From the NCBI GenBank assembly GCA_963848955.1, contig CAWKFQ010000023.1:1-64000 (forward strand): a DNA stretch of 64,000 nt, written 5' to 3'. Positions 53,846 through 61,690 of the stretch are shown one piece after another. Source of the DNA: DASUPK01 sp963848955 (GTDB taxonomy: Bacteria > Actinomycetota > Thermoleophilia > Solirubrobacterales > 70-9). The translations under genes were made by a program, and so were the position numbers. Positions within the stretch are counted from its first letter, which is position 1, and every line of letters begins with the position of its first letter. The notes beneath the pieces were generated by a model. The model was not told the origin of the DNA. It made no database searches and was given only the letters and a program-made list of their open reading frames with translations.

Positions 53846-53971
53846 TCCCCACCCCCAGGGTGCAAGGGTCGACGCAGCCCGGAACGCGCGGACCAGCCAA
53901 GGCCCGCTCGCGACTCTGGTCAGGGCCGGATCGGATGACGGCGGCGCGCCGCTACTGGCGGATGCTTCGAA

Positions 53972-54007
53972 GCGGATAGCCGCTTTTCGTCCAAAGCAGC
54001 TATCCGC
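53972..54007. repeat. short palindromic repeat, type A (inverted) in a longer hairpin
   Basis: GCGGATAGC and GCTATCCGC form a perfect 9-bp outer stem around a type A core (CGCTTTTCGTCCAAAGCA). It sits 10 bp past the stop codon of the minus-strand glycine-rich gene, so it may also act as its terminator. Confidence 0.65.
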
Positions 54008-54017
54008 CGGGTCCAAG

Positions 54018-54962
54018 TCAATGACCGTGGCGGTACGAGATCTCGACCAGCGGTGTCGCGGTGGTGTCGATCGATTGCGATCCACCGGGCGGCACCAGGT
54101 TCGAGCCACCACCACCACCGCCACCACCGTCGGGCGCAAGACCACCACCACCACCGCCACCGCCGCCGAACCAGCCGCCGCCACCACCACCGCCGCCGCC
54201 GCCGCCAATGAAGAGGGAAGGACTCGGGGAAGCGGTGGTGCCGCTGCCGCCATCCCCACCTACGCCGAAGCCCCCGGTGGCGCCGCTCCCGCCGGCGCCA
54301 CAAACCTGCAGAATCGGGGGGACAGTGAAGCAGCTGAAGCTGCCCGCGCCGCCCGCGCCACCGCTGCTGCTGCCACCGCCACCACCGCCCCCGGGGGCGC
54401 CGCTCCCGGTGCCGGCGCCGCCGTCGTTGCCGCCGCCCGCGCCACCCGGGCCACCCGGGACGATGAAAAGGAAGCCGCCGATTGACGCCCCTCCTCTGTC
54501 CCCAGCACTACCGCCCCCTCCGGCGACGAGGAGTCGGCTGGAGAGATCGTCTCGGGAGGTACGCACGTCCGAGGCGCCGCCGCCGTTGAAGCCGAACTCG
54601 CCGGATCCGCCGCCGGCGCCGCCCGGTGTCGTGCCGCCGGCATTGGCACCGACGACGGCGTAGAGCGTGCTGCCCATCTTCACCGGAAGATCGCCACTGA
54701 CCACGGCGCCAGGACCGCCCTGGAGCTCGCCGAAGGCGCCTCTACCCGCTCCGCCAACCGCCACGACGTGGATCGAGAAGACGCCCCTGGGCACCGCGAA
54801 CGGATTGGAACCGGACGTGTATGTGCAGGTCACGGTCGGACCCGACCTGCTGCAGGCCGAGGGCAGGGCCGACGCCTGACCAACCAGCAGCGCGCTCGCC
54901 CCTACCGCCGTGATCGTCAGCAGAAGAAGCCGACGCCACCGGGACGAGACAAACTCGGCCAA
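54018..54962 (-). CDS. secreted glycine-rich protein (ALK/LTK-type Gly_rich domain)
   Basis: About 314 residues from TTG 54962, chosen because the signal peptide follows at once (RRLLLLTITAVGASALLVGQ-ASA). Then SACSRSGPTVTCTYTSGSNP, and a domain with RGVFSIHVVAVGGAGRGAFG, NGGGASDVRTSRDDLSSRLL and VAGGGGSAGDRGG. This is the core of the glycine-rich domain described in ALK/LTK receptors and many bacterial secreted proteins. The C-terminal 170 residues are poly-Gly with few aromatic residues and end VEISYRHGH. Cargo of the integrative element; possibly adhesive or matrix-forming. Confidence 0.7.
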   Translation of the reverse strand: MAEFVSSRWRRLLLLTITAVGASALLVGQASALPSACSRSGPTVTCTYTSGSNPFAVPRGVFSIHVVAVGGAGRGAFGELQGGPGAVVSGDLPVKMGSTLYAVVGANAGGTTPGGAGGGSGEFGFNGGGASDVRTSRDDLSSRLLVAGGGGSAGDRGGASIGGFLFIVPGGPGGAGGGNDGGAGTGSGAPGGGGGGGSSSGGAGGAGSFSCFTVPPILQVCGAGGSGATGGFGVGGDGGSGTTASPSPSLFIGGGGGGGGGGGWFGGGGGGGGGLAPDGGGGGGGGSNLVPPGGSQSIDTTATPLVEISYRHGH

Positions 54963-55140
54963 TAGGGCCTCCGGGCCAGAGAACCAGGTGCTCGGTGTGG
55001 TGTACCAGGCTTCGCCCCGGTTATCAACGGTCAGCGCGTCAGGAGCGACGACCAACGCACTCTCGGACGAAGCGACGCCGCCAGGGAGCCGAGCTGCCCT
55101 CCCCGGCAGTCGATCGATTCGGAGCGGCCTTCTCCCACCG

Positions 55141-55184
55141 CCGCTTTCCATGCAAAGCGGATAGCCGCTTCTCGTCCAAAGCGG
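55141..55184. repeat. adjacent type B and type A palindromes
   Basis: CCGCTTT-CCATGC-AAAGCGG (55141-55160, type B) followed four bases later by CCGCTT-CTCGTCCA-AAGCGG (55165-55184, type A inverted). The paired arrangement resembles composite REP/BIME elements. It lies in the gap between the glycine-rich gene (minus strand) and the secreted protein. Confidence 0.65.
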
Positions 55185-55220
55185 TAGTTCTGGACTGCTT
55201 CGCAGTCCGGCGGCTCTCGT

Positions 55221-55845
55221 CTACGGGGCGTGGTTGACGAGCTTGAAGCACTGTCCCTGGTTCTTGAACTCCGGGAAGTTGCGCCAGCCGCCGTTCTTGC
55301 ACTGCTCCTTGGTGGTCGGCAACGGTGACTGGGCATCGGTAACCACGATGTCCCCCGGCGAGAACGGAGAATTCGCAGAGAGCGGAAGGATCTGAGCACC
55401 GGGCGGGAACGAAGAGCAGTCAGCGGGTCCGGGCAACGGATCGCCGACTAGCCCTAGCTCGCCGGTCTGCAGCTCGACCCACTCGAACGTGTCATCGAGG
55501 CCCGGTCCATGGTCCGCCACCCTGATCAACCCGGCGATCCAATACTCGTCGCCGAGGAAGGAAAACCTTCCCCCCCCCGAAGCCGATGACGGCCGTGTTG
55601 TCGCTCACCGAGAGGCAGCTGACGTCGCCGGTCCAGCTCGGTCCGAACCCACCCCCCGCGTGCCAGCCGACGAAGCCGGTCGGGTTCTCGCCCAAGGGTC
55701 CGCTGCTCGCGTCCATGGAGACCGCATACGGGAATCCAGGTTGGCTCGTGACCGAGTCTTGCGTCGGTGCCTGGGCGCTCGAAGCACTGGGCACCGCCAA
55801 GGCCACCCCCACGATCGCCGTGGTGATGATCAGCCTCAGCTTCAT
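55221..55845 (-). CDS. secreted protein with C-terminal 'CKNGGW' motif, frameshifted at a C9 run
   Basis: Signal peptide KLRLIITTAIVGVALAVPSA-SSAQA. The body has FPYAVSMDASSGPLGENPTG and VSDNTAVIGFGGG; then a run of nine C (55570-55578) shifts the frame by +1 and it continues IRVADHGPGLDDTFEWVELQ to EQCKNGGWRNFPEFKNQGQC and FKLVNHAP. The ending 'K-x-Q-C-K-x-G-G-W-R-x-F-x-x-F-K-N-Q-G-x-C' is a recurrent C-terminal motif in actinobacterial secreted proteins. About 208 residues if intact. Element cargo. Confidence 0.7.
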
Positions 55846-55970
55846 GGTGGCTCCTCTCGGCCCAGATCCCCAGCTGCGGATGGTCTACCACGGCGGAAGT
55901 CGGGGTTCAAGAGACGAACGTCTTCCTATCCGACGTCGCCCACGCAGCATCTCGCGGCTACTCGGCGAAG

Positions 55971-55994
55971 TGCTGCTTTCCATGCAAAGCAGCA
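55971..55994. repeat. short palindromic repeat, type B
   Basis: TGCTGCTTT-CCATGC-AAAGCAGCA: a 9-bp perfect stem. Same loop as the type B unit at 55141; the stem carries a compensatory change (CTGC for CCGC). Confidence 0.6.
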
Positions 55995-56086
55995 GTCCCT
56001 AGGGGCCTGACGCTGCCGGAACTGAGCTAGGCGGGCGTCAGCCAGCTCGCCAGCGGGACATGCTGAACCGGAGATAGGCTGATTGT

Positions 56087-57415
56087 GTGCCTGCTCTTGG
56101 ACCAGGCTGGGCTGCCCGGCTCACAGATGTGCTTGGGACGCCCCTGGACCGCTTGGACGAGGGCCACCTCAGGCAGCTGGTGAATAACGGCGTTCGCGAG
56201 GAAGCCGATCTCGAGTTCAAGCAGGAGCCCTATGGCACTAGCGACGCGGAGCGACGCGCCCTAGCGGGCGATATCGCGGCGATGGCCAATGATCGCGGTG
56301 GATTGATCATTATCGGTATCCGCGATGAGAACGATGTCGCCGTCGAGCTCACCCCGGTTGAGCTGGTCGACGGGGAAGAAGGCCGGCTTCGGCAGACCGC
56401 CGCCGGCAATTTGGCACCGCACCTCGCCTTTGAGACCCGCATCGTTCGCACTGAGGACGATCCCGATCGAGGGTATTACCTGCTGATTGTTCCGCCGAGC
56501 CCGCTCCGACCACACGCTGTCCGGAAGGACCGCGACCTGCGCTACCCGCGCCGTGACGGCGCGACGACCCGATGGCTCAGCGAGTCAGAGGTCGCGGACC
56601 TATACCGCGATCGATTTCAACTAATCGCCGGTCAGACCGAGCGCCTCGATCTCGTTATGAGTGAGGGCCTCGCTGAAATGGAGACAGGTGCTGATGCGTA
56701 CCTCGCTGTCGCGCTCGTGCCCACTTCATCGGGCTCCATGTCTATCGATGCCGCCCAGGTCTCGGAGGTCGAGCAGTGGGCGCGGGACATGCAAAATTCC
56801 GCTGAGCCTTGGCTGGGCTTCTTTCGCATCGCGTCCCCCGACGCGCGTGCCGGTCCTCGCAGGGTGACGCTCGCCTCGGTCTACGACGCGGACCGACCGC
56901 CTAGCGGGTACTACGCGGAGTTACACGGAGACGGGTCTGGGTTTGCGTCTGAGCAATTGCTTGACCCTCGCATCGGAACCGGACCCCTAGAGGGAGCCTG
57001 GGTATTGAATGAGTGGCTTCTGTTCTCACTCGCGCGCTGCCTGCGTCTTCTCGGTAAACATGCCGTTGAGCACGCCGGGGCCTTCGGGGGACGCTCTCGT
57101 AGAAGCACAGGTAATCGGGCCCGAGATGCGCTTGGCCGCCTGGATGCACCCCGGACCGCGCCCCCAATGGCTATCGACGGCGGACGCCTGGTACGCGGGC
57201 CAGTCAGAAGTCGCCACACGTTGGTACTCGACAGCCTGGTCGGGCGAGACCAGGATTTGCTCTCAAGCGCACGGCTCGTCGCCATGGACCTCTTCCACGC
57301 ATTCGGCTCTCCTGAGGTTCGCCAAATCGCAGCGGACGGGACATTGCGCCTTGGCTCCATCCATGAGGAAGTTCGAAAGCTCGCCGAGGAACGAGGCGTC
57401 GCCGTGATGGAGTAG
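56087..57415 (+). CDS. Schlafen/AlbA-type ATP-binding domain protein
   Basis: A 442-residue protein from GTG 56087. Residues about 25-165 match the AlbA_2 (Slfn) domain: LVNNGVREEADLEFKQEPYG (E-x-x-x-E-F-K), ALAGDIAAMANDRGGLIIIG with G-I-R-D, and DRGYYLLIVPPSPLRPHAVR. The remaining 280 residues are unassigned. Between about 57085 and 57245 another frame reads more naturally (DALVEAQVIGPEMRLAAWMH), which suggests two opposite indels inside the gene. Slfn/AlbA proteins act as regulators, RNases or defence factors; here it is cargo of an integrative element. Confidence 0.75.
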   Translation: MPALGPGWAARLTDVLGTPLDRLDEGHLRQLVNNGVREEADLEFKQEPYGTSDAERRALAGDIAAMANDRGGLIIIGIRDENDVAVELTPVELVDGEEGRLRQTAAGNLAPHLAFETRIVRTEDDPDRGYYLLIVPPSPLRPHAVRKDRDLRYPRRDGATTRWLSESEVADLYRDRFQLIAGQTERLDLVMSEGLAEMETGADAYLAVALVPTSSGSMSIDAAQVSEVEQWARDMQNSAEPWLGFFRIASPDARAGPRRVTLASVYDADRPPSGYYAELHGDGSGFASEQLLDPRIGTGPLEGAWVLNEWLLFSLARCLRLLGKHAVEHAGAFGGRSRRSTGNRARDALGRLDAPRTAPPMAIDGGRLVRGPVRSRHTLVLDSLVGRDQDLLSSARLVAMDLFHAFGSPEVRQIAADGTLRLGSIHEEVRKLAEERGVAVME

Positions 57416-57585
57416 GGTGCCATTTAAGCCCTGACGAGCTATCAAACCCTGAAAGGGGTCCGACGCTGCAAGAGCCGGAGTCTAGCGAGACGGAGTCGCT
57501 TCCAGCATCAAAAGGTGCTTAAGCCGCGGCCACGGTGTCGGTAACGGCGATCTTCGGTTTCCTTGGAGCGGGCTGACTACGTCTG
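57416..57585. other. intergenic stretch between convergent genes
   Basis: Contains partially palindromic sequence (GCTGCAAGAGCCGGAGTC; CGGAGTCGCTTCCAGCATC) but no gene or clear terminator. Confidence 0.4.
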
Positions 57586-58226
57586 TCACTGAATCGACTT
57601 CGAGCGAAGAGGTAATCTGATCGAACTTTGAGCAAGCCCGGCCCGAGCCTGGGCCTTGACTAGGTACCGGCCGGGAGGCAGTTGGGCCTCCGGATGCTCC
57701 GGGAACGGTGAGGCTCGATAAATCCGGTCGGGCCAGTATGCGTAGGCGTCCGCACCCCCACGAACCCGGATCGCCACTGCCACGACATCTCCATCGGGAC
57801 CGGGCTGCAACGTGACCTGGTCGATGCCGGGAAGCTTCTGGGGGTCAAATATCGGAAACTGCTGCACCCCGAAAGGGGTCACAAGGATGTGTTGAGTGAT
57901 GGGCTCGGCGGTGGATGACCACTTGCCAGCGAAGCCAATCGGATCGTCGTCCTCGATTCGCTTGGCATGGAAGGATCAGCAGCTGGCGGCGTGCAGCCGT
58001 CCGCTGAGACTGCCGTCACCCAGTGGCGGAGCCACTTGGGCAGACGACCACGGTTTGCGAGAGGAACGTTTCGTTTCCGAACATGGGCGATGTTCCAGCT
58101 GTCATCGCGGACTAGATCGTCGAAGCTTCGAGCCGCAGCAGTGGCCGCCGAATCGCCAGGATTGCGAGAGGCATCAGAAGCCGCGACGACAATCGAAATC
58201 CCGGTCGTAAGGAGGAACTGGATCAA
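57586..58226 (-). CDS. hypothetical protein of the element, frameshifted near 57980
   Basis: The first frame starts MIQFLLTTGISIVVAASDAS and runs to NRGRLPKWLRHWVTAVSADG. A second frame then reads FHAKRIEDDDPIGFAGKWSS, ITQHILVTPFGVQQFPIFDP and DVVAVAIRVRGGADAYAYWP to the stop, with GRYLVKAQARAG near the end. I infer a single gene of about 212 residues with one frame change in 57970-58010. If it is really two genes, the second would start at GTG 57882. No family recognised. Confidence 0.5.
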
Positions 58227-58235
58227 ATTGCGCGC

Positions 58236-58772
58236 CTACAGCGACCGGGGAGCTTCCAGCCAATCGAGCTCGGCTGCGTAATAGGCGGCTCGTTCTGCAA
58301 TCCCCTGATCGGCGCGCTCAATCAGCCGCGCAAGGCGCCGCGCAGCGGCGTCGAGCTGCTCATGCACCTCCTGGATCTCGGCTTCGCGGAGGCGGCCATG
58401 CTTGCGCAGATCCTCCCATTGGCTCCCCCAGTGGGCGGAATAGGTTCGTTCCGGCAGCAGCTCGAGGACGGCAAGCGCGAACTCCAACGGATCCGGCGCC
58501 TGTTGATCGTTCACGTCGACCGAAACGGGTGCGAGCCGGTCTAACGCGTCGTCTCTCAGCGACTGAGGAAGTTCGATCAGTAACTGGCGTTCCTCCGCGT
58601 CTCCAATCGCAGCGCAGAACTCGCTGAGGGCAAGTGCTTGGACCTTTCGCGGCGCGTCGTGGGCGTTGAGGCGCTCCAAGTCCTGCAGCTGGAAACGCTG
58701 CCGACCCTCGCCGAATCGCGGGCGACCGCGTTTCTTTTTTTGACCGTCACCGGGGTCCTTCCCTTGCTTCAC
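58236..58772 (-). CDS. hypothetical protein with AT-hook-like N terminus
   Basis: A 178-residue protein from GTG 58772. The N terminus KKKRGRPRFGEG resembles an AT-hook. The rest is helical and acidic: LDRLAPVSVDVNDQQAPDPL, ELLPERTYSAHWGSQWEDLR and LDAAARRLARLIERADQGIA. May bind DNA. Its start lies two bases from the start of the divergent XRE gene, which leaves no room for promoters if both starts are right. Confidence 0.55.
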   Translation of the reverse strand: MKQGKDPGDGQKKKRGRPRFGEGRQRFQLQDLERLNAHDAPRKVQALALSEFCAAIGDAEERQLLIELPQSLRDDALDRLAPVSVDVNDQQAPDPLEFALAVLELLPERTYSAHWGSQWEDLRKHGRLREAEIQEVHEQLDAAARRLARLIERADQGIAERAAYYAAELDWLEAPRSL

Positions 58773-58773
58773 C

Positions 58774-59001
58774 GTGGACGGGGTGGAAGCGACAACAACA
58801 AGTTCTAGCGCCGCGGTCGGTCGTCAGCTTCGCGCGGCGCGGGAAGCCGCCGGTCTGGCGAGGGCGCAGCTCGCGGTCTTGGCCGACTGCTCGATTACGG
58901 CGCTGGCGAACATCGAGATGGGCGTCGTTCCGAAACGGGGCCGCGTCCTCGGGGACGCAATCGCCGCAGTAGCGCAGGTCCAGAACGACCAACGCCGATG
59001 A
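58774..59001 (+). CDS. XRE-family HTH regulator
   Basis: A 75-residue protein from GTG 58774. VGRQLRAAREAAGLARAQLA and LADCSITALANIEMGVVPKR form a Cro/CI-type helix-turn-helix: 'R-x-x-R-E-x-A-G-L-x-x-x-x-L-A ... S-x-x-x-I-x-x-I-E-x-G'. Probably the element's regulator, divergent from the AT-hook protein. Confidence 0.8.
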   Translation: MDGVEATTTSSSAAVGRQLRAAREAAGLARAQLAVLADCSITALANIEMGVVPKRGRVLGDAIAAVAQVQNDQRR

Positions 59002-59208
59002 CCACGGCCGGCGCTGGCGAAGAATCGGGACAGGACCCCGACCGTGGCTCAGGTTAGTCGCGGACGCGGCGATAGGCGGGTCGCTGTAACGGTCGTGCCG
59101 ATCGTCGCGCCCTTCCGCTCTCGGCGCCTGGGGCGGGCGAACCGGGCGTTGCGGACTGGCTCGCCGAGCAGAAAGCGCTGGTAGGGCGTCGAAGCTGTCC
59201 GTGCGGTG

Positions 59209-59798
59209 ATGGGCGAGCGCCGCAAGGGCATTCCCGGGGCTCGCGTGAAGGGGGCCGACCTGCTAGTACTCGTGTCTTTCGCTGAGCGGGCAAGCCGCCG
59301 GAATGGCTATGAGGTCTGGTCGAGCGCCGCAGACACTGCCTGGCGCGTCAACCTGAGCACGAGGCAGGTCCGGGGATGCACGACGCTGCCTCTGTGCGGC
59401 CGGTCTGTTCGAAAAGGTCGACACGACCGAAAAAGATGTCCAGGTCTACCGCGTCCGGTGAGGAGCGTCTCCTAGAGGGGGTTGACTTCCTGTAAGGGGG
59501 TGACAAGGGTGTCAGGCGGGGGATGACAAGCAGGCCGCGGGGATGACACAGAGTCCGCCGGGGGAGACACGGTGTCCGGCCCCCCTGACGGTGTGTCACC
59601 CGAACCTGAAGTAAGCCGTAAGGAACCGAGAAGTAATCCGAAAAAGAACGTAGGCGATTCAGATTTTGAAAATGAGGAGGAGCGTCGCGAGACCCTAGCG
59701 CTCCTCAGAGACCAGGCTGAGGACCCGAGCTCGCCCCCGTCACTCGACGGCTGGCTGCGACGCAAGCGGAAAAGCTGGCTGAGGAGATGCCGGCGTGA
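59209..59798 (+). CDS. winged-HTH replication-initiator-like protein, several frameshifts
   Basis: From ATG 59209: MGERRKGIPGARVKGADLLV, then LVSFAERASRRNGYEVWSSA and VNLSTRQVR, a winged helix like those starting plasmid/phage Rep or helix_turn_helix_36 proteins. Near 59372 the frame changes and continues DARRCLCAAGLFEKVDTTEK with DVQVYRVR. After a repeat-rich linker (GDDTESAGGDTVSGPPDGVS) it reads DFENEEERRETLALLRDQAE and, in another frame, LAATQAEKLAEEMPA to a stop at 59798. Joined length is about 195 residues. Replication function is inferred from the domain and element context. Confidence 0.5.
59501..59598. repeat. iteron-like TGACA/TGTCA array
   Basis: GGGG-(A/G)TGACA or GAGACA boxes recur at 59501, 59524, 59544 and 59565 (spacing 20-23 bp, about two helical turns). 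Several are followed by TGTCA/TGTCC to form dyads (TGACA-AGGG-TGTCA; GACAC-G-GTGTC), and TGACGGTGTGTCA closes the array. It lies inside the linker-coding part of the initiator-like gene. Confidence 0.45.
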
Positions 59799-59843
59799 GG
59801 GCCAGGCGATCTCGATCGCCGGTGGCGCAAGGTGCTTCCGCGC

Positions 59844-59976
59844 ATGGCAGCGGCCACCCGGCGCAGCCGTGAGCAGGTCCGCAACCTGCGGTGTGCAGGT
59901 GCGAGCGACCTGGCGAGAACCTCACCGCTGGCGGCAGGTGTGGTCGATGCCTCGGCCGGCGAGAGGCGCAGCGATG
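59844..59976 (+). CDS. small zinc-ribbon protein, probable frameshift
   Basis: ATG 59844 reads MAAATRRSREQVRNLRC. One frame away the sequence continues CERPGENLTAGGRCGRCLGR then REAQR and stop, giving two Cys pairs of a zinc ribbon. Intact it would be about 44 residues. The TGA overlaps the ATG of the next gene. Confidence 0.4.
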
Positions 59977-60126
59977 AAGTTCTGCGGCTGCCCGAGCCGC
60001 GCTCCTCAACGCAACAAGGGCGTGATGGTGTGCGGCGAGTGTGGTGATCGTGTAGCCGATCCGCTGCTCGCGGCGCTGGCCCGAGCCGTGGCGCGGATGA
60101 GCCGCCAGATCGACGCTGCTCGCTGA
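59974..60126 (+). CDS. small zinc-ribbon protein
   Basis: A 50-residue protein from ATG 59974: MKFCGCPSRAPQRNKGVMVC, then GECGDRVADPLLAAL and an amphipathic helix. The CxC and CxxC pairs 15 residues apart suggest zinc binding. Short proteins of this type are common in actinobacterial integrative elements. Coupled by ATGA to the preceding small gene. Confidence 0.6.
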   Translation: MKFCGCPSRAPQRNKGVMVCGECGDRVADPLLAALARAVARMSRQIDAAR

Positions 60127-60179
60127 GCCCCGCTGAGGGCAAGCGCAGCCCAGCGAACACCCAGCGCGGTCGAGGCGAA

Positions 60180-60350
60180 GGGCGCACTGCCTCGCCCCGA
60201 GGCTGCGAGGTACTGCGGGATGGGCACGACCACCTTCGACAAGTTCGTCAGGCCTTACGTCAAGGCACGTCCGGGAACACGGCGTCCTGGTGTACCCCGT
60301 CCCCGAGCTCGACCGCTGTTTTTGAGAAGGCGGAACTAGCGCTGCCATGA
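60180..60350 (+). CDS. excisionase-like HTH protein, frameshifted
   Basis: The frame reads ALPRPEAARYCGMGTTTFDK and FVRPYVKAR, an HTH_17-type helix-turn-helix. Then, in the other two frames, HGVLVYPVPELDRCF and VFEKAELALP to TGA 60350. 'R-x-x-V-x-Y-P-x-x-E-L-D-R-x-x-E' is the expected wing and tail of such excisionase-like proteins. At least two frame changes occur (near 60272 and 60320). The start codon is not clear. Its place near the integrase suits a directionality factor. Confidence 0.45.
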   Translation, partial: GRTASPRGCEVLRDGHDHLRQVRQALRQGTSGNTASWCTPSPSSTAVFEKAELALP

Positions 60351-60453
60351 CCGCCGCACCCCCTACCCCCACCCGGCGGGGGTCAACATCGCCAACTTTT
60401 TTTTCCAGAGGACCGCGCTTTCGACAATCTTTTTCTCCACTTATTCCATAGGA

Positions 60454-60910
60454 ATGTTCCAGGTGACACGCGGTAGGAAGCTCAGCGACGCGGATGTGCA
60501 GGCGAACCAGGATCGTCGCGCCAGCCGGCGAGCCAGCAGCAGCCCTGGCCCGAGAGTTCGTCCGCCGGCAGCACATGAGCCGCCTAGCCAGGGGTGAGTC
60601 GCGGCCGGTCCTCGACAAACCGGCTGAGGGAGCGACGAGTCCGGTGCACGCGTCCCTGCTCGGCCAGCTCGACGGGCTCGAGCTCGAGCCTGGCGAGACG
60701 AGTGATCGCCGGGGGCGAAGGCGACGGCGGCGAAGATCGACGCGAGCGGGCCGGAGGCGAGGCGCTCATCGGCAGCGGACCGCTCTCCCGCAGCTGGAGC
60801 ACAGCTACTGGAGCTGCTACGCGCACTCCCGCAAGGCCGCGACTGCATCGGACGAGATCATGGAGCCACTACAGCGAGCACGCTCACGAAAGGGCGCCAA
60901 TGGCCGCTAA
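60454..60910 (+). CDS. element hypothetical protein, frameshifted
   Basis: ATG 60454 reads MFQVTRGRKLSDADVQANQD. Further stretches with strong coding bias follow in shifting frames: LAREFVRRQHMSRLARGESR with PVLDKPAEGATSPVHASLLG, then VIAGGEGDGGEDRRERAGGE, then QLEHSYWSCYAHSRKAATAS to TAA 60910. I infer one gene of about 150 residues with three or so indels. No family recognised. Confidence 0.4.
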
Positions 60911-61452
60911 GAGACCGCCGGAGCGGCGTGCCGCAGCGCAGATCGTCGTGACGGCCGTTCGCGACGTCTAGGTCGAAGGCCAGAGCGATGGCGCGTTCGG
61001 TGAACGCCACCCGCTGGTGGAGGCCGGCGGCCTGCACCGTGAAGTCGTGGAGGCGTCTATCCGAGGGCCCGGATCAGTTTGCCGAGCTCGGCTCTCGAGT
61101 CTGCGCCGCATCGCTGCCACTGTCCGACAGCGGAACTTTCAGAGGGATCGTTCGCGATCACGCCAACGTGACGGAGGCGCCCTGGCCCGAGATGCAGCGA
61201 GAAGCTTGCCGGACTCGTTTCGGAGGCGGCGTCTTGACCGTGACCGTCGCGAGCCTGAGCGCACTCGAAGGGCGTGATCTGGGCGTGATCTGGGCGTTGA
61301 CAGGCAAACCGGTCGACTCCCTGGCCCCATCGGCAGATGGGCCGGCGACGCGTGCACGTCCCGGCCCGTGGCGCCAGGACGCAATGGCCCGGCGCCCGGG
61401 AAGTGATATTCCGCTGAACCGGCCTGCGACCGTGGGCAGACCTCATGGCTGA
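60900..61452 (+). CDS. element hypothetical protein, uncertain frame
   Basis: ATG 60900 reads MAAKRPPERRAAAQIVVTAV; one base later EGQSDGAFGERHPLVEAGGL; then the frame from 60988 continues GPDQFAELGSRVCAASLPLS, GIVRDHANVTEAPWPEMQRE and GGVLTVTVASLSALEG. The end is uncertain because the last 40 codons to 61452 are Pro/Arg-rich and may be non-coding. No function. Confidence 0.3.
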
Positions 61453-61678
61453 CACCCTTAACGTCCGGGCCGAGATGCGGGCGACGATCCTGTTCGCACA
61501 GCTGGACCAGGCGATCGGCACGATGGCTCAAACCGCGGAGGCGATGGTCGACCTGCGCGACCTTCGCCTCGAGCACGACAACCGCCAACGCATCGTGGAC
61601 GACCTGCGCGGCTATATCAAGTCCGCGCGCGAGGACCTCGACGCTGTCGAGGCGCTGCTCGACGCGGAGGCGACCTGA
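61445..61678 (+). CDS. small coiled-coil element protein
   Basis: A 77-residue protein MADTLNVRAEMRATILFAQL, then DQAIGTMAQTAEAMVDLRDL and LRGYIKSAREDLDAVEALLD. Entirely helical with heptad-like spacing. Sits immediately before the integrase; its TGA overlaps an ATG at 61678, but the integrase frame begins at 61691. Confidence 0.6.
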   Translation: MADTLNVRAEMRATILFAQLDQAIGTMAQTAEAMVDLRDLRLEHDNRQRIVDDLRGYIKSAREDLDAVEALLDAEAT

Positions 61679-61690
61679 TGGCCGAGGGAG

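Noticed and set aside
54061..54663. Plus-strand poly-proline open frame of about 200 codons
   Set aside because: It is the antisense of the glycine-rich exported protein, which has a signal peptide and a recognisable domain; the proline frame has neither a ribosome binding site nor an end consistent with a gene.
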